From assembly GCA_002306815.1 (NCBI GenBank), contig DBTA01000024.1, positions 1-36,587 of the forward strand: 36,587 bases of DNA, read 5' to 3'. Position 1 is the stretch's first letter, and each line of letters opens with the position of its first letter. The translations under genes were made by a program, and so were the position numbers. This document shows positions 8,484 through 17,074 of the stretch, one piece after another. The notes beneath the pieces are model-generated. The model did no database searches. It was not told where the DNA came from and saw only the letters and a program-made list of their open reading frames with translations. The DNA is from Dehalococcoidia bacterium UBA1328. GTDB taxonomy: Bacteria; Chloroflexota; Dehalococcoidia; Lucifugimonadales; Lucifugimonadaceae.

Positions 8484-9754
8484 CTGGTTAGAAACCCGGG
8501 GAATCGACTTCGAGCCAGTTCGAGCTCTTCCTGTTTGGAAACCACTTTGCTGTCCAATCTGGCCCTACGAACGATGTCCATAATTTCGCCAATGATCGGT
8601 CCCTGTGGGATTCCGATCTCTAGCAAGTCATCCCCGTTGATTTCTGGCGTTACGAATCTGATAGTTTCCAAATAATCTTTCAATCGCTTTTGGCGCGGTA
8701 GTGGTGGCCCGATCTGTTGGTAGGCCCGTATTGATGCCTCTGGAACGTCATGCAGTAACTCTTCTACTTCGCTGGGTAGAAGATCGTCTCTATCCAGAAC
8801 GGTTACGCGCTTCGCAAGTTCCGCGTTGCCAATTATCGATTCGCCCCAGTCAAGAGGACCATTGAAACGAGCGACCACTTGCGCGGCCTCATCATCGCTG
8901 AGACCAAATGTGATTAGCGCAAGCAAGTCTTGATTATCGTTGGGAATTTGATGGTTTTCTGTGAGAGATTCGAGGATCTGGAAGTTTTTAGCGCCAATCC
9001 GAAATCCAGGACTTATGGCGGCTAATATATCGAGCTCTTCGGCGGATTTAAGCATTTCGACAAATCCGAGTTCGTTGAGGATAAGCTCGAATTCTCGACG
9101 AACCCTGTCACCACTCAAGTTGTCTATCACCTCGATTGAGTTTTCAATCAATTGTTCTGTCCGAGCGTCGAATGAAAAGCCAAGTCTCGACGCGTAACGG
9201 ATCGCACGGAATATTCGAGTAGGATCATCAAGAAAGCTGCCGTCGTGGTGAACTTTGATCCGTTTTCGCAGTATGTCGGCAAAGCCGTTCGATGGATCAA
9301 AGAGCGCGCCCCATGTCTCAACTGAAAGGCTGATCCCCATCGAGTTGACCGTGAAATCTCGGCGCAAGAGATCGGCTTCAATTGACGATGTTTCTACATC
9401 TGGCAGCGATGCTGATTCTGAGTATGTTTCCGAGCGTGCGGTGACGATATCAATCGTGGCGAACGTTTCGAAAACGTCCGATGTGTCTATCTTGAAGGTC
9501 AGGAACTGTGACTCGACGGGGGCAGTGGCTCCAATTCGCGACGCAAGCATCGTTGCAAAGCCCGCAGCGTCTCCTTCAACGGAAATATCGATATCTCCGG
9601 GTTCTCGACCAATCACCAGATCGCGTACGACGCCGCCAACAACATAAACGCCGTTTACGCCATCGTTTTCAACCGCCAGATCGCGGCATGCTTCGAAAAC
9701 TCGCTGGCTCTCTAAAGAAGAATATGATGTGAGTAATTGGGAAAGGTTCGGCAT
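8480..9754 (-). CDS. CCA tRNA nucleotidyltransferase / poly(A) polymerase family protein
   Basis: 424 aa, ATG start at 9754. It is a class II nucleotidyltransferase of the Pol beta superfamily. The head-domain motif VVGGVVRD (about 38-45) is followed by GDIDI with the two metal-binding aspartates (Asp54, Asp56). The RRDF-TVN segment and DDPTRIFRAIRYASRLGF of the neck/RNA-binding domain come next. It lacks an obvious HD phosphohydrolase domain. Sequence alone does not separate a CCA-adding enzyme from an A-adding enzyme or a poly(A) polymerase. No other such gene is in the window, so CCA addition to tRNA 3' ends is the default call. It is convergent with the glycosylase gene (shared stop bases) and divergent from the selenoprotein gene. 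Confidence 0.88.
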   Translation of the reverse strand: MPNLSQLLTSYSSLESQRVFEACRDLAVENDGVNGVYVVGGVVRDLVIGREPGDIDISVEGDAAGFATMLASRIGATAPVESQFLTFKIDTSDVFETFATIDIVTARSETYSESASLPDVETSSIEADLLRRDFTVNSMGISLSVETWGALFDPSNGFADILRKRIKVHHDGSFLDDPTRIFRAIRYASRLGFSFDARTEQLIENSIEVIDNLSGDRVRREFELILNELGFVEMLKSAEELDILAAISPGFRIGAKNFQILESLTENHQIPNDNQDLLALITFGLSDDEAAQVVARFNGPLDWGESIIGNAELAKRVTVLDRDDLLPSEVEELLHDVPEASIRAYQQIGPPLPRQKRLKDYLETIRFVTPEINGDDLLEIGIPQGPIIGEIMDIVRRARLDSKVVSKQEELELARSRFPGFLTS

Positions 9755-9881
9755 AGTGATTGACGTCCTCAGATTTGGTCAATGCTAAGGCGGATGTGGC
9801 GTTTTATGCCTCAACGATTCGATGTTGCGTTGCTAGAATTTAGCGCACGTTCAATTTAGATACGAAAGTTTCACGCGCCTA

Positions 9882-10517
9882 ATGACGACAGACGCACCAG
9901 TAAAAATCGACATATTTATCGACTACACCTGACCATGGGTTCGTCAGGCCGGCATTTGGTTGGCCAGGGTAAAAGTAGAACTTGGAGATGATCTCCAAAT
10001 CAATTGGCGCAGCTTTGCGCTAGAGCAGGTCAACTCTAAAGAGAGCGACGATTGGAAGGCGTGGGAACAGGGGCCTGACTATGTCAGCCGAGGACTCTGG
10101 CCTTTGCGGGGCGGAATAGCTGCAAGAGCACAAGGAGCCGACGCGCATAATCGCTATATGGACAAAATTCTCGAAGCCAAGCATGTAAATCGCGAAGATG
10201 TCAGAACAAGGGAAGCGGTGCTCGAAATAGCAGAAGCTGCGAATCTGGATATTGAGAAATTCGTAGAAGTTATCGACGATCCAGACACTCTTGCTCAAAT
10301 TGGGACCGACCACGAGGACGCACTAGCACGTGGAGTTTTTGGCACACCTACATTTGTCTTTGCAGACGGCACTTCCGCGTTCCTGAAAATGTTCACTCCG
10401 CCTGAAGATGAGTCGATGAGCGCATTCAATGACTTCATGGGTATCGCGAGTAAACGAAAATACTTTGGGGAGCTAAAGCGTCCTCAACCGCCATGGCCGC
10501 GCGGCGCACGAGACTAG
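9882..10517 (+). CDS. DsbA-family (FrnE/HCCA-isomerase-like) selenoprotein with in-frame UGA selenocysteine
   Basis: 211 aa if UGA 9930-9932 is read as selenocysteine (Sec17). ATG 9882 opens MTTDAPVKIDIFIDYT, the first strand of a thioredoxin fold, followed by U-PWVRQAG. In the family this position reads C-P-W-C or C-P-W-V, so the stop falls exactly on the catalytic residue. The frame stays open for 194 more codons through a DsbA helical insert and the cis-proline motif GVFGTPTFVF (Pro156). A default caller would start at TTG 9960 and lose the whole catalytic site. The resolving cysteine is Val20 and no other cysteine exists, so catalysis must be one-selenol. Predicted role: thiol/disulfide exchange or isomerisation, in the cytoplasm as no signal peptide is seen. 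Alternative: a Cys codon mutated to a stop, made unlikely by the intact frame, the hairpin and the tRNA-Sec gene at 28743. Confidence 0.85.
9947..9965 (+). promoter_or_regulatory. Putative bacterial SECIS hairpin in the selenoprotein mRNA
   Basis: GGCCGGC and GGTTGGCC can form a 7-bp stem (two G-U pairs) around a loop AUUUG. It begins 14 nt after the UGA, with the apical loop 21 nt after it, within the range known for bacterial SECIS elements read by SelB. If the top pairs open, the loop starts with GG, matching the usual need for a G near the 5' side of the apical loop. No folding energy was computed. Confidence 0.6.
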
Positions 10518-11239
10518 CGTTGACTAACCAGCTGCTAGATGAAGACCAGTTGAGTGAATTGGAATCAGTTCTCTGTATCGAGTTTCGAGACAAATCGCTT
10601 CTGGAACTCGCTGTTACACACCAGTCTTATGTGAACGAACATCCCAACGATCCACCGATTTCGAACGAACGGCTCGAATTTTTAGGGGATTCGATTGTTG
10701 GAATGGTGGTCGCAGATCGTCTCTACAGGGGCGCACCTGATATACCGGAAGGCGATCTAACGGTAAGGCGTTCACAGGTGATCCGCAGAGACACCCTCGC
10801 GAGCGCTGCGAGAAACATCGGTCTTGGCGATTGGCTGATCATGGGCAAAGGAGAGACGGCCGCAGGAGGAAGCGATCGTTCTTCGAACCTGGCAGATTTA
10901 TTTGAGGCGGTTGTTGGCGCAGTGTTTGTCGACCGCGGATACCGGCAGGCAAGAGCATTTGTGCTCAGGTGGCTGGGAGATTTAGTAGATGAAGCGATTT
11001 CGGGTGAAACTCGAAAAGACCCCAAATCTCTCCTGCAGGAATTTTTGCAAGCAAAAGGTAGCAAGCCGCCACGCTATGAGCTCGTTTCTGAATCCGGACC
11101 ACCAAGTGATCTCGTTTTCACAATTGAGGTCGTAATTGGCTCGGAGTCTGTTGCATCGGGATCGGGATCACGGAAAATTGATGCCGAACGCGAAGCTGCC
11201 AGTAGAGCGATTCAAATTCTGAAGTCAGAAGACAATTAA
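10493..11239 (+). CDS. rnc: Ribonuclease III
   Basis: 248 aa from ATG 10493, overlapping the selenoprotein gene by 25 nt. An alternative TTG start at 10520, just after that gene's stop, would remove nine residues; neither has a clear Shine-Dalgarno. The RNase III domain contains the signature NERLEFLGDSIVG (Glu62, Asp66) and the second metal-binding pair in SNLADLFEAVVGA (Asp135, Glu138). A double-stranded RNA binding domain occupies about residues 172-246, ending in AEREAASRAIQIL. It processes rRNA precursors and other structured RNA in the cytoplasm. It lies directly upstream of ftsY, a common bacterial arrangement (rnc-smc-ftsY, here without smc). Confidence 0.93.
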   Translation: MAARRTRLALTNQLLDEDQLSELESVLCIEFRDKSLLELAVTHQSYVNEHPNDPPISNERLEFLGDSIVGMVVADRLYRGAPDIPEGDLTVRRSQVIRRDTLASAARNIGLGDWLIMGKGETAAGGSDRSSNLADLFEAVVGAVFVDRGYRQARAFVLRWLGDLVDEAISGETRKDPKSLLQEFLQAKGSKPPRYELVSESGPPSDLVFTIEVVIGSESVASGSGSRKIDAEREAASRAIQILKSEDN

Positions 11240-11306
11240 ATCTAAATCGAAGTAAATATCCCGCAGAAGAAATCGATCTGCGAGATCCACAAAAGAGGAA
11301 ACGAAG

Positions 11307-12239
11307 CTGTTCGGAGTTTTCAACAAAAAAGAGAAGACTGAAAAAAGTTCAGAAAAAACCGGATCAGCTTGGCGAGGTCGACTCGGAGGTATTTTCAGGC
11401 GCTCAAAAATCGACGATGACTTCTGGGACGATCTTGAAGAAGCGCTAGTCGTTTCTGATGTCGGTGTGAATACGACAATGGAACTGATCGATCAACTCCG
11501 AGACATTGTCAAAGTGGAATCGATCAAGGAACCCGACGAAGTTCGAGTCCGAATGCGGTCACTCATCGCCGACTTGCTAAAGGATATCTCTGAAATCGAC
11601 CCGATCCCGGAGGGCGAACCCGTGGTGCTTCTCGTGGTCGGCGTTAACGGCGCCGGCAAAACCACGTCGATTGCGAAGTTGGTAGATGTTGCCAGATCCG
11701 AGGGGCAAAACGTCATGCTCGCTGCCGCTGACACCTTCCGCGCAGGGGCGATTGAACAGATCAAGATCTGGGGTGATCGACTGGATGTGCCAGTGATATC
11801 CCAGCAAGCAGGTAGTGACCCCGGTGCTGTTGCTTTCGATGCCCTGAACGCCGCTCGTGCCCGCAACGTAGATTTGCTAATAATCGATACTGCGGGACGA
11901 CTACATACGACTCACAATCTTATGGAAGAGCTTCGAAAAGTACGAGGCATCGTCGAGAAAAACGGATCAGGATTCACCGAGCGAACCCTTCTCGTCATTG
12001 ACGGTACAACCGGTCAAAACGGTCTCATGCAAGCAAAGTCTTTCACCGAAGCTGTGAACTGCAACGGTGTGTTCTTGACCAAGTTAGACGGTACTGCAAA
12101 GGGCGGTGTTGCTCTTGCGATTGCGGGAGAGCTTGGATTGCCGATCTGGTTTATCGGCACTGGCGAAAAGGCTTCGGATATGTCTGCTTTCGATTCCGAG
12201 GCGTTCGCCGCTACTCTATTGCCCGAAACTACGACATAG
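11307..12239 (+). CDS. ftsY: Signal recognition particle receptor FtsY, apparent CTG start
   Basis: 310 aa from CTG 11307. A default start at GTG 11466 would cut off 53 residues, including the conserved first N-domain helices (DDDFWDDLEEALVVSDVGV). In frame upstream there is a TAA at 11253 and no ATG, GTG or TTG between it and 11466, while CTG 11307 has AGAGG (11294-11298) at 8-nt spacing and encodes a typical FtsY beginning, (M)FGVFNKKEK. The NG GTPase domain shows P-loop GVNGAGKTTSIAKL (about 111-124), DTFRAGA, DTAGRLH, TKLDGTAKGG and the closing GTGEKASDM. FtsY docks ribosome-SRP complexes at the membrane. The short basic N-terminus probably serves as the membrane-targeting segment. It sits in the rnc operon. 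Confidence 0.9.
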   Translation: MFGVFNKKEKTEKSSEKTGSAWRGRLGGIFRRSKIDDDFWDDLEEALVVSDVGVNTTMELIDQLRDIVKVESIKEPDEVRVRMRSLIADLLKDISEIDPIPEGEPVVLLVVGVNGAGKTTSIAKLVDVARSEGQNVMLAAADTFRAGAIEQIKIWGDRLDVPVISQQAGSDPGAVAFDALNAARARNVDLLIIDTAGRLHTTHNLMEELRKVRGIVEKNGSGFTERTLLVIDGTTGQNGLMQAKSFTEAVNCNGVFLTKLDGTAKGGVALAIAGELGLPIWFIGTGEKASDMSAFDSEAFAATLLPETTT

Positions 12240-12272
12240 CGATGTCACTTCTGGGGTTAACCTGACCCGACT

Positions 12273-14654
12273 ATGCTTCAAGCTTTCGCAACACTGATAA
12301 CCGTCGAGCTGGTAGGGCTCGTTACGTTCCCTCTGGTTGCCAGAGCTTTCCCCGCGCTCGCGGATCGCGGATGGGCAATAGCCAAACCCCTTGGAATGCT
12401 GACCGTTGCCACGATTGTGTGGCTCGGGTCGTATAGCCAGGTAATCTGGAACGATCCAGAGATGTGGTGGGGTGTTACGGCTTTGTTAACACTGGGTTCA
12501 TTATGGGTTCTTCGGTCCGAATGGAATCAACTGCGCCGCACCCTTGCCCGACGTTGGCGTTTCGTAGTTACGACTGAACTTCTGTTCCTCGCATTCTTCC
12601 TGCTTTTCCTGACTCTTCGAGCGTTCGATCCTGCGGCATCGGGTACTGAAAAACCGATGGATCTGATGATGCTGAACGCCGTGACCGCCACGCAGTTCGC
12701 TCCACCTCAGGATCTTTGGTTGTCTGGCGAACCGATCGCTTACTACTACTTCGGATACTGGATTTACGGCGGCATCAACGCCATGGCAGGTACCGAGCCA
12801 TCCGTCGCTTACAACGTGGGTATTGCGTTGGTTGGCGGTTTAGCTGCATCAGTGATGGGGTCTTTAGTCGCCACTTTAGTTCGTCGTGATGGAGCTTCGG
12901 CAAAAATATCCCTCGTTACCGGAACGGTTTCGGCGACTGTACTGCTGGTGGGCTCAAATCTTTCTGGTTTGTGGACATTGTTGGATGTGACCCGTATCGC
13001 TCCAAATGGTCTGCTGAACTGGTATCACGGACACCAGTACGACCGAATAGACAAAATCGTCACCTGGCGACCCGATGACTTCTGGTGGTGGTGGAGAGGC
13101 TCGCGAATTGCGAACAGTTTCGATGCCGACGGCAATCAACTCGACTTTACGATCCAAGAATTTCCATTCTTCAGCTTCTTGCTAGGAGATTTTCACCCGC
13201 ACTTGATGTCGATCCCGTTTGTTCTGACAGGCGTAACAGTCCTTGCCGCATTGTTCATTGCCCATAAAACACTGTCGCTACGAACACTTCGAAAAAATCT
13301 GTTGGGAGGGGGCTTTCTCGCCCTCGTCCTTGGATCATCAGGCTTTATCAACTTCTGGGATGTCGGACTCCTTTTGCTTTTATCCATCGGATTCGTGGTT
13401 GCGGGATGGGTATCGTCTCGCCGAGGATCGATTAAATCTGTCTTCGAATCTTCAGTCCCATTGGTCGTAATTTGGTTCTTTGGCGTACTTATCTACTCAC
13501 CGTTCTATTTCGGAACCGCAGAAAGCCAGGTTCAATGGCCACCGATTGCGCCCGTGAAATATGGATCACGACCGATTCACTTCCTTTCAATCTGGCTTCC
13601 TTTAATCCTCATCACTGCACCCATGATTCCGATCCTTACGAAGCGATACGTTTTAGAGCTAGTCTCCGTACCACGATCGACAGCAAACACAGACAGACCC
13701 AGCGATCACCTCGTGTGGCGTCCTGCGTGGATCGTCGCTGTTGGACTAACAGCAATACCTTTTCTGATTTGGGCAATAACACACCTTTTATACAACGATC
13801 AGGCTCAAGCGTCTGATGTTTTCACCCGACTGCCAGTTAGCGGAACACTGGCACTGATCGCCGCGCTGTGCATAGCTGTCACACTGACGCGAGCAAGACG
13901 AGGCGCTGACGATGGCGCTCAGTTCGTACTGACGCTGTTCAGTCTCGCCACATATTTGTTGTTCGCAGCAGAAGTGTTCTTCGTTCACGATCTGTTCGGT
14001 AATCGTATGAACACAGTCTTTAAGTTCTACTATCAGGCGTGGATTCTTCTTTCAGTTGCAGGCGGGTACGGAATCTTTCTGTGGTGGAAGCATCATCCAC
14101 AACTCACCTCCAAATGGCGGGTTGCAAGTAGAACCGTTGTTGGTATCGCCGCCGTAATAGCAGTAACGTCGGCTTATTTCGCTGCGGCGTCGGCCGTGAC
14201 CAAAACGGTGTCCTCAGGATTAGGTCCGGATATAGATGGGCTGAGTTTCCTGGAAGAACGACATCCGGATGAACTCCTAGTGATAGAAGAAATCAAATCA
14301 ATCAGAACAAAAGATGACGTTTTAGCCGAAGCAGTTGGTGGTAGTTACACCGATTTTGGAAGAATTGCTGGATCGTCGGGCGTGCCAACGGTGATCGGAT
14401 GGACATTTCATCAAACCCAATGGCACGGCTCAAACGAGCTGTTCGAAGACCGAGAAAATGATGTTGAGACGCTTTACACGAGTGAGGACGAGAAGGAAAT
14501 TCGCGATCTAATAGAGAAATACGCACTGACGTTACTGGTGGTAGGACCTCGGGAAAGGTCAACCTACGGCAACACCAGTATGCGAATGTTCGATACGCTT
14601 GGTGATCGTATATTTGAGCACGGAAACTACACCGTGTTCCGAGTTGGACAGTAA
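12273..14654 (+). CDS. DUF2298 multi-pass membrane protein (Chlor_Arch_YYY family)
   Basis: 793 aa, ATG start, 33 nt after ftsY. It is highly hydrophobic with well over ten predicted membrane segments. The family signature is visible: a first hydrophobic stretch beginning VELVGLVTFPL, then GTEKPMDLMMLNA, PIAYYYFGYW and SFLLGDFHPHLMSIPF. The C-terminal roughly 130 residues (from about 665) look soluble and extracytoplasmic. The family is known mostly from Chloroflexota and Archaea and resembles oligosaccharyltransferase/GT-C membrane glycosyltransferases; its reaction has not been established to my knowledge. The following TIGR03663-type gene is its usual partner, so a role in building or attaching cell-surface glycan is inferred. 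Confidence 0.88.
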   Translation: MLQAFATLITVELVGLVTFPLVARAFPALADRGWAIAKPLGMLTVATIVWLGSYSQVIWNDPEMWWGVTALLTLGSLWVLRSEWNQLRRTLARRWRFVVTTELLFLAFFLLFLTLRAFDPAASGTEKPMDLMMLNAVTATQFAPPQDLWLSGEPIAYYYFGYWIYGGINAMAGTEPSVAYNVGIALVGGLAASVMGSLVATLVRRDGASAKISLVTGTVSATVLLVGSNLSGLWTLLDVTRIAPNGLLNWYHGHQYDRIDKIVTWRPDDFWWWWRGSRIANSFDADGNQLDFTIQEFPFFSFLLGDFHPHLMSIPFVLTGVTVLAALFIAHKTLSLRTLRKNLLGGGFLALVLGSSGFINFWDVGLLLLLSIGFVVAGWVSSRRGSIKSVFESSVPLVVIWFFGVLIYSPFYFGTAESQVQWPPIAPVKYGSRPIHFLSIWLPLILITAPMIPILTKRYVLELVSVPRSTANTDRPSDHLVWRPAWIVAVGLTAIPFLIWAITHLLYNDQAQASDVFTRLPVSGTLALIAALCIAVTLTRARRGADDGAQFVLTLFSLATYLLFAAEVFFVHDLFGNRMNTVFKFYYQAWILLSVAGGYGIFLWWKHHPQLTSKWRVASRTVVGIAAVIAVTSAYFAAASAVTKTVSSGLGPDIDGLSFLEERHPDELLVIEEIKSIRTKDDVLAEAVGGSYTDFGRIAGSSGVPTVIGWTFHQTQWHGSNELFEDRENDVETLYTSEDEKEIRDLIEKYALTLLVVGPRERSTYGNTSMRMFDTLGDRIFEHGNYTVFRVGQ

Positions 14655-14661
14655 TCACAAG

Positions 14662-17034
14662 TTGACGACAGGCAGCACATCAAACGAATCACAGGAACAC
14701 CCTCGACCGACCGCTGGTCGATGGGATGGCCAGCGATGGACTACATCGTCAACGTCTGTTCCAGAATCCTCATCGTCTATTGAGCTTGGCGGAGTGGCAC
14801 CGACGAGTTCTAAGACCGGCTTCGTTATACCGTTTAAGTTCGAACTGACGGCTTACGTTTCGCTGGTACTCGTTGCGCTTGCGATGCGGCTTTACGATCT
14901 CGGTGGTCGCGCCGTTCATCACGACGAAAGTCTCCACGGTTACTTCGCTTACCAGATATTTAACGGAACCGGCTACGATCACAATCCGCTTATGCACGGG
15001 ATGTTCTTGTTCCATTCCGTGGCGACCGCGTTTTTCCTGGTAGGGGACAGTGATTTTTCATTGCGTTTGCCTATGGCGTTATTTGGAACCGGACTGATTG
15101 TAGTCCCCCTCATCCTTAAACCACGCATTGGTCAGTTCGGAGCACTAACGGCGGCGGTATTCCTAGCGTTTTCGCCTTCACTGCTTTACTACAGTCGCTT
15201 TGCCCGAAACGACATTTTCATGGCAGTGTTTACCCTCGCACTGGTCGGCGCAATGTGGCGTTACCTCGATGAGAGGAAGAACCGATGGCTGTACATTTCC
15301 GGCACGCTAATGGCCTTGGGTTTCGCCACAAAAGAGACGCAATACATAGTCGTTGCATTGCTAGGGGCTTTCCTGTTTACGAGGGTATGGCCTGAACTTA
15401 GAGATTGGATCTACGCCCGGCGATCCCTGAACGAATTCACCCCCGAAGCATCGTATTTCGTCTTACTCAGTACTTTGAGCCTTCCTTTACTTGCTGCCGG
15501 TGTTGCAATATTCCAGAACATGATCGGACTCACACTGGCCGCAGAAGATGGCACACCGGGAGTGCCGACAGGAAGCCCTAACGGCATTGGCTGGACCGTC
15601 GCAATGGTGATCAGTGCCGCATTCCTTGCAGCAGGATTGGCCGTTGGATGGTTCTGGAAGCGAAATGTATTTCTGATTGCTTTTGGTGCTTTCGCCGCCG
15701 TATTTGTCCTGTTATTCGCCAGTTTCGGCTCCAACCCCGCCGGTATTGGTACCGGAGCGTGGCAATCACTTGGTTACTGGATCGCTCAACAGGATGTGGC
15801 CCGCGGTGATCAGCCCTGGTATTACTACTTCACTATTAGTGCGATCTACGAATTCTTACCGTTCGGGATAGCTACAGCAGCAGCGATCTACTACGGACTC
15901 AAATCAGGGATTCGACCCTGGATTGCGGTAGCTCTCATTACCATTGCTATGGTGATACTTGCCAACGATTCATTGAGTTTTGAGAAATCGATAGTCAAAG
16001 GATCCGAGAAGGACGTACTGTCCTACGTAGGTCAAATCGCATTATTGGTCGTTTACGGATCGGCACTACTCGGCACACTCACCCTGAAAACATCGAATTT
16101 CAACAAATTCCTGTTCTTCTGGACTGTCGGTACGTTCATTGCGTACACGCATGCTGGCGAGAAGATGCCATGGTTGCTAGTCAACGTCGTACTGCCGGCC
16201 ATCATATTGGCTGGGAATGTTGTGAATGATGTCGTGATGTCGACCAATTGGCGAAATGCCTGGCGTCACAAGGCGGGACTCGCACTAGCAGGAGTGCCTA
16301 TTTTTTTCATACTCCTGTGGAAATTAGTATTCATCGAGGTCGATGGCGGCTGGCGATTGTTCTTATCGGCTTTTGCTTTGCTAGCAATAATGGGCATGTT
16401 GATACTGGCGCTCCATTCGCTGGCGACAAGGATCAGTTATTCGCAGGCGTTCAGCATTGTTGGGCTGGTCACGATCGGAATTATGTTCTTGTTCACGTTC
16501 CGTGCCGCGTGGATCGCCAGTTACCACAATGGCGACATTCCACGCGAAATGCTCGTCTACACACAAACAGCGCCTGACCTTCACGCCCTGGCAAAAGAGA
16601 TCGAGAACACGGCAGAGCTGACCGGTGATCGGACCGAAATCAAGCTTGCGATCGACATCCGAGACGCATATTCATGGCCGTGGCAGTGGTATCTCCGCCG
16701 TTACACACAGGTTTCGTTCAACGACCATAGCAGTGACAACGTAGAGGTCGCCGAAGACCGATTGATCGCGGTGATTAACGAAAACAACAAAGCCAAAACA
16801 ATCACCAAGCTGCCCGACGGCTTTTCTGACGGTCGTCGATTGGTCCATCGCTGGTGGTTCCCTGAGAGATACCGTGATCTTAAGCCCGGGACGTTCTTCG
16901 GGACGCTCATTGATCGAAACAAATGGGCAGGGTCGGTAGACTATTTCCTATACAGGAAGTTATCGAACCCGATCGGTTCGATTGACTCCTTTGTCTTCTT
17001 CTCCGATCAAGTACCACTTGTTCCGGCGAAATAG
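14662..17034 (+). CDS. TIGR03663 family membrane glycosyltransferase (GT39-like, Agl23-type)
   Basis: 790 aa from TTG 14662 (MTTGSTSNES...), 7 nt after the DUF2298 stop. An ATG at 14599 lies inside the upstream gene and gives an implausible N-terminus. A Ser/Thr-rich soluble segment of roughly 70 residues precedes about a dozen membrane helices. The first extracytoplasmic loop carries GRAVHHDESLHGYFAY, whose Asp-Glu pair corresponds to the catalytic metal/acceptor-binding motif of GT-C glycosyltransferases such as protein O-mannosyltransferases. The DHNPLMHGMFLF segment follows. It likely moves a sugar from a polyprenyl-phosphate donor to a surface acceptor, in partnership with the DUF2298 protein. 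The donor and acceptor are unknown. Confidence 0.85.
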   Translation: MTTGSTSNESQEHPRPTAGRWDGQRWTTSSTSVPESSSSIELGGVAPTSSKTGFVIPFKFELTAYVSLVLVALAMRLYDLGGRAVHHDESLHGYFAYQIFNGTGYDHNPLMHGMFLFHSVATAFFLVGDSDFSLRLPMALFGTGLIVVPLILKPRIGQFGALTAAVFLAFSPSLLYYSRFARNDIFMAVFTLALVGAMWRYLDERKNRWLYISGTLMALGFATKETQYIVVALLGAFLFTRVWPELRDWIYARRSLNEFTPEASYFVLLSTLSLPLLAAGVAIFQNMIGLTLAAEDGTPGVPTGSPNGIGWTVAMVISAAFLAAGLAVGWFWKRNVFLIAFGAFAAVFVLLFASFGSNPAGIGTGAWQSLGYWIAQQDVARGDQPWYYYFTISAIYEFLPFGIATAAAIYYGLKSGIRPWIAVALITIAMVILANDSLSFEKSIVKGSEKDVLSYVGQIALLVVYGSALLGTLTLKTSNFNKFLFFWTVGTFIAYTHAGEKMPWLLVNVVLPAIILAGNVVNDVVMSTNWRNAWRHKAGLALAGVPIFFILLWKLVFIEVDGGWRLFLSAFALLAIMGMLILALHSLATRISYSQAFSIVGLVTIGIMFLFTFRAAWIASYHNGDIPREMLVYTQTAPDLHALAKEIENTAELTGDRTEIKLAIDIRDAYSWPWQWYLRRYTQVSFNDHSSDNVEVAEDRLIAVINENNKAKTITKLPDGFSDGRRLVHRWWFPERYRDLKPGTFFGTLIDRNKWAGSVDYFLYRKLSNPIGSIDSFVFFSDQVPLVPAK

Positions 17035-17074
17035 CGACAGAGATAACCCAACCTCAGGAACTCGACTACTTCAG

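Noticed and set aside
9255..9647. Plus-strand 130-codon ORF inside the nucleotidyltransferase gene
   Set aside because: It is the antisense shadow of conserved motifs of the real minus-strand gene, with Ser/Arg-rich composition.
9930..9932. Reading the TGA as a plain stop and starting the DsbA-like gene at TTG 9960
   Set aside because: That start drops the first strand and catalytic site of the fold, has no ribosome site, and ignores perfectly in-frame family sequence upstream plus the tRNA-Sec gene.
9882..10517. Alternative genetic code with TGA as Gly or Trp
   Set aside because: TGA ends several intact genes here (2221-2223, 7543-7545, 18158-18160, 22815-22817, 33261-33263), and Gly or Trp would not fit the catalytic Cys position.
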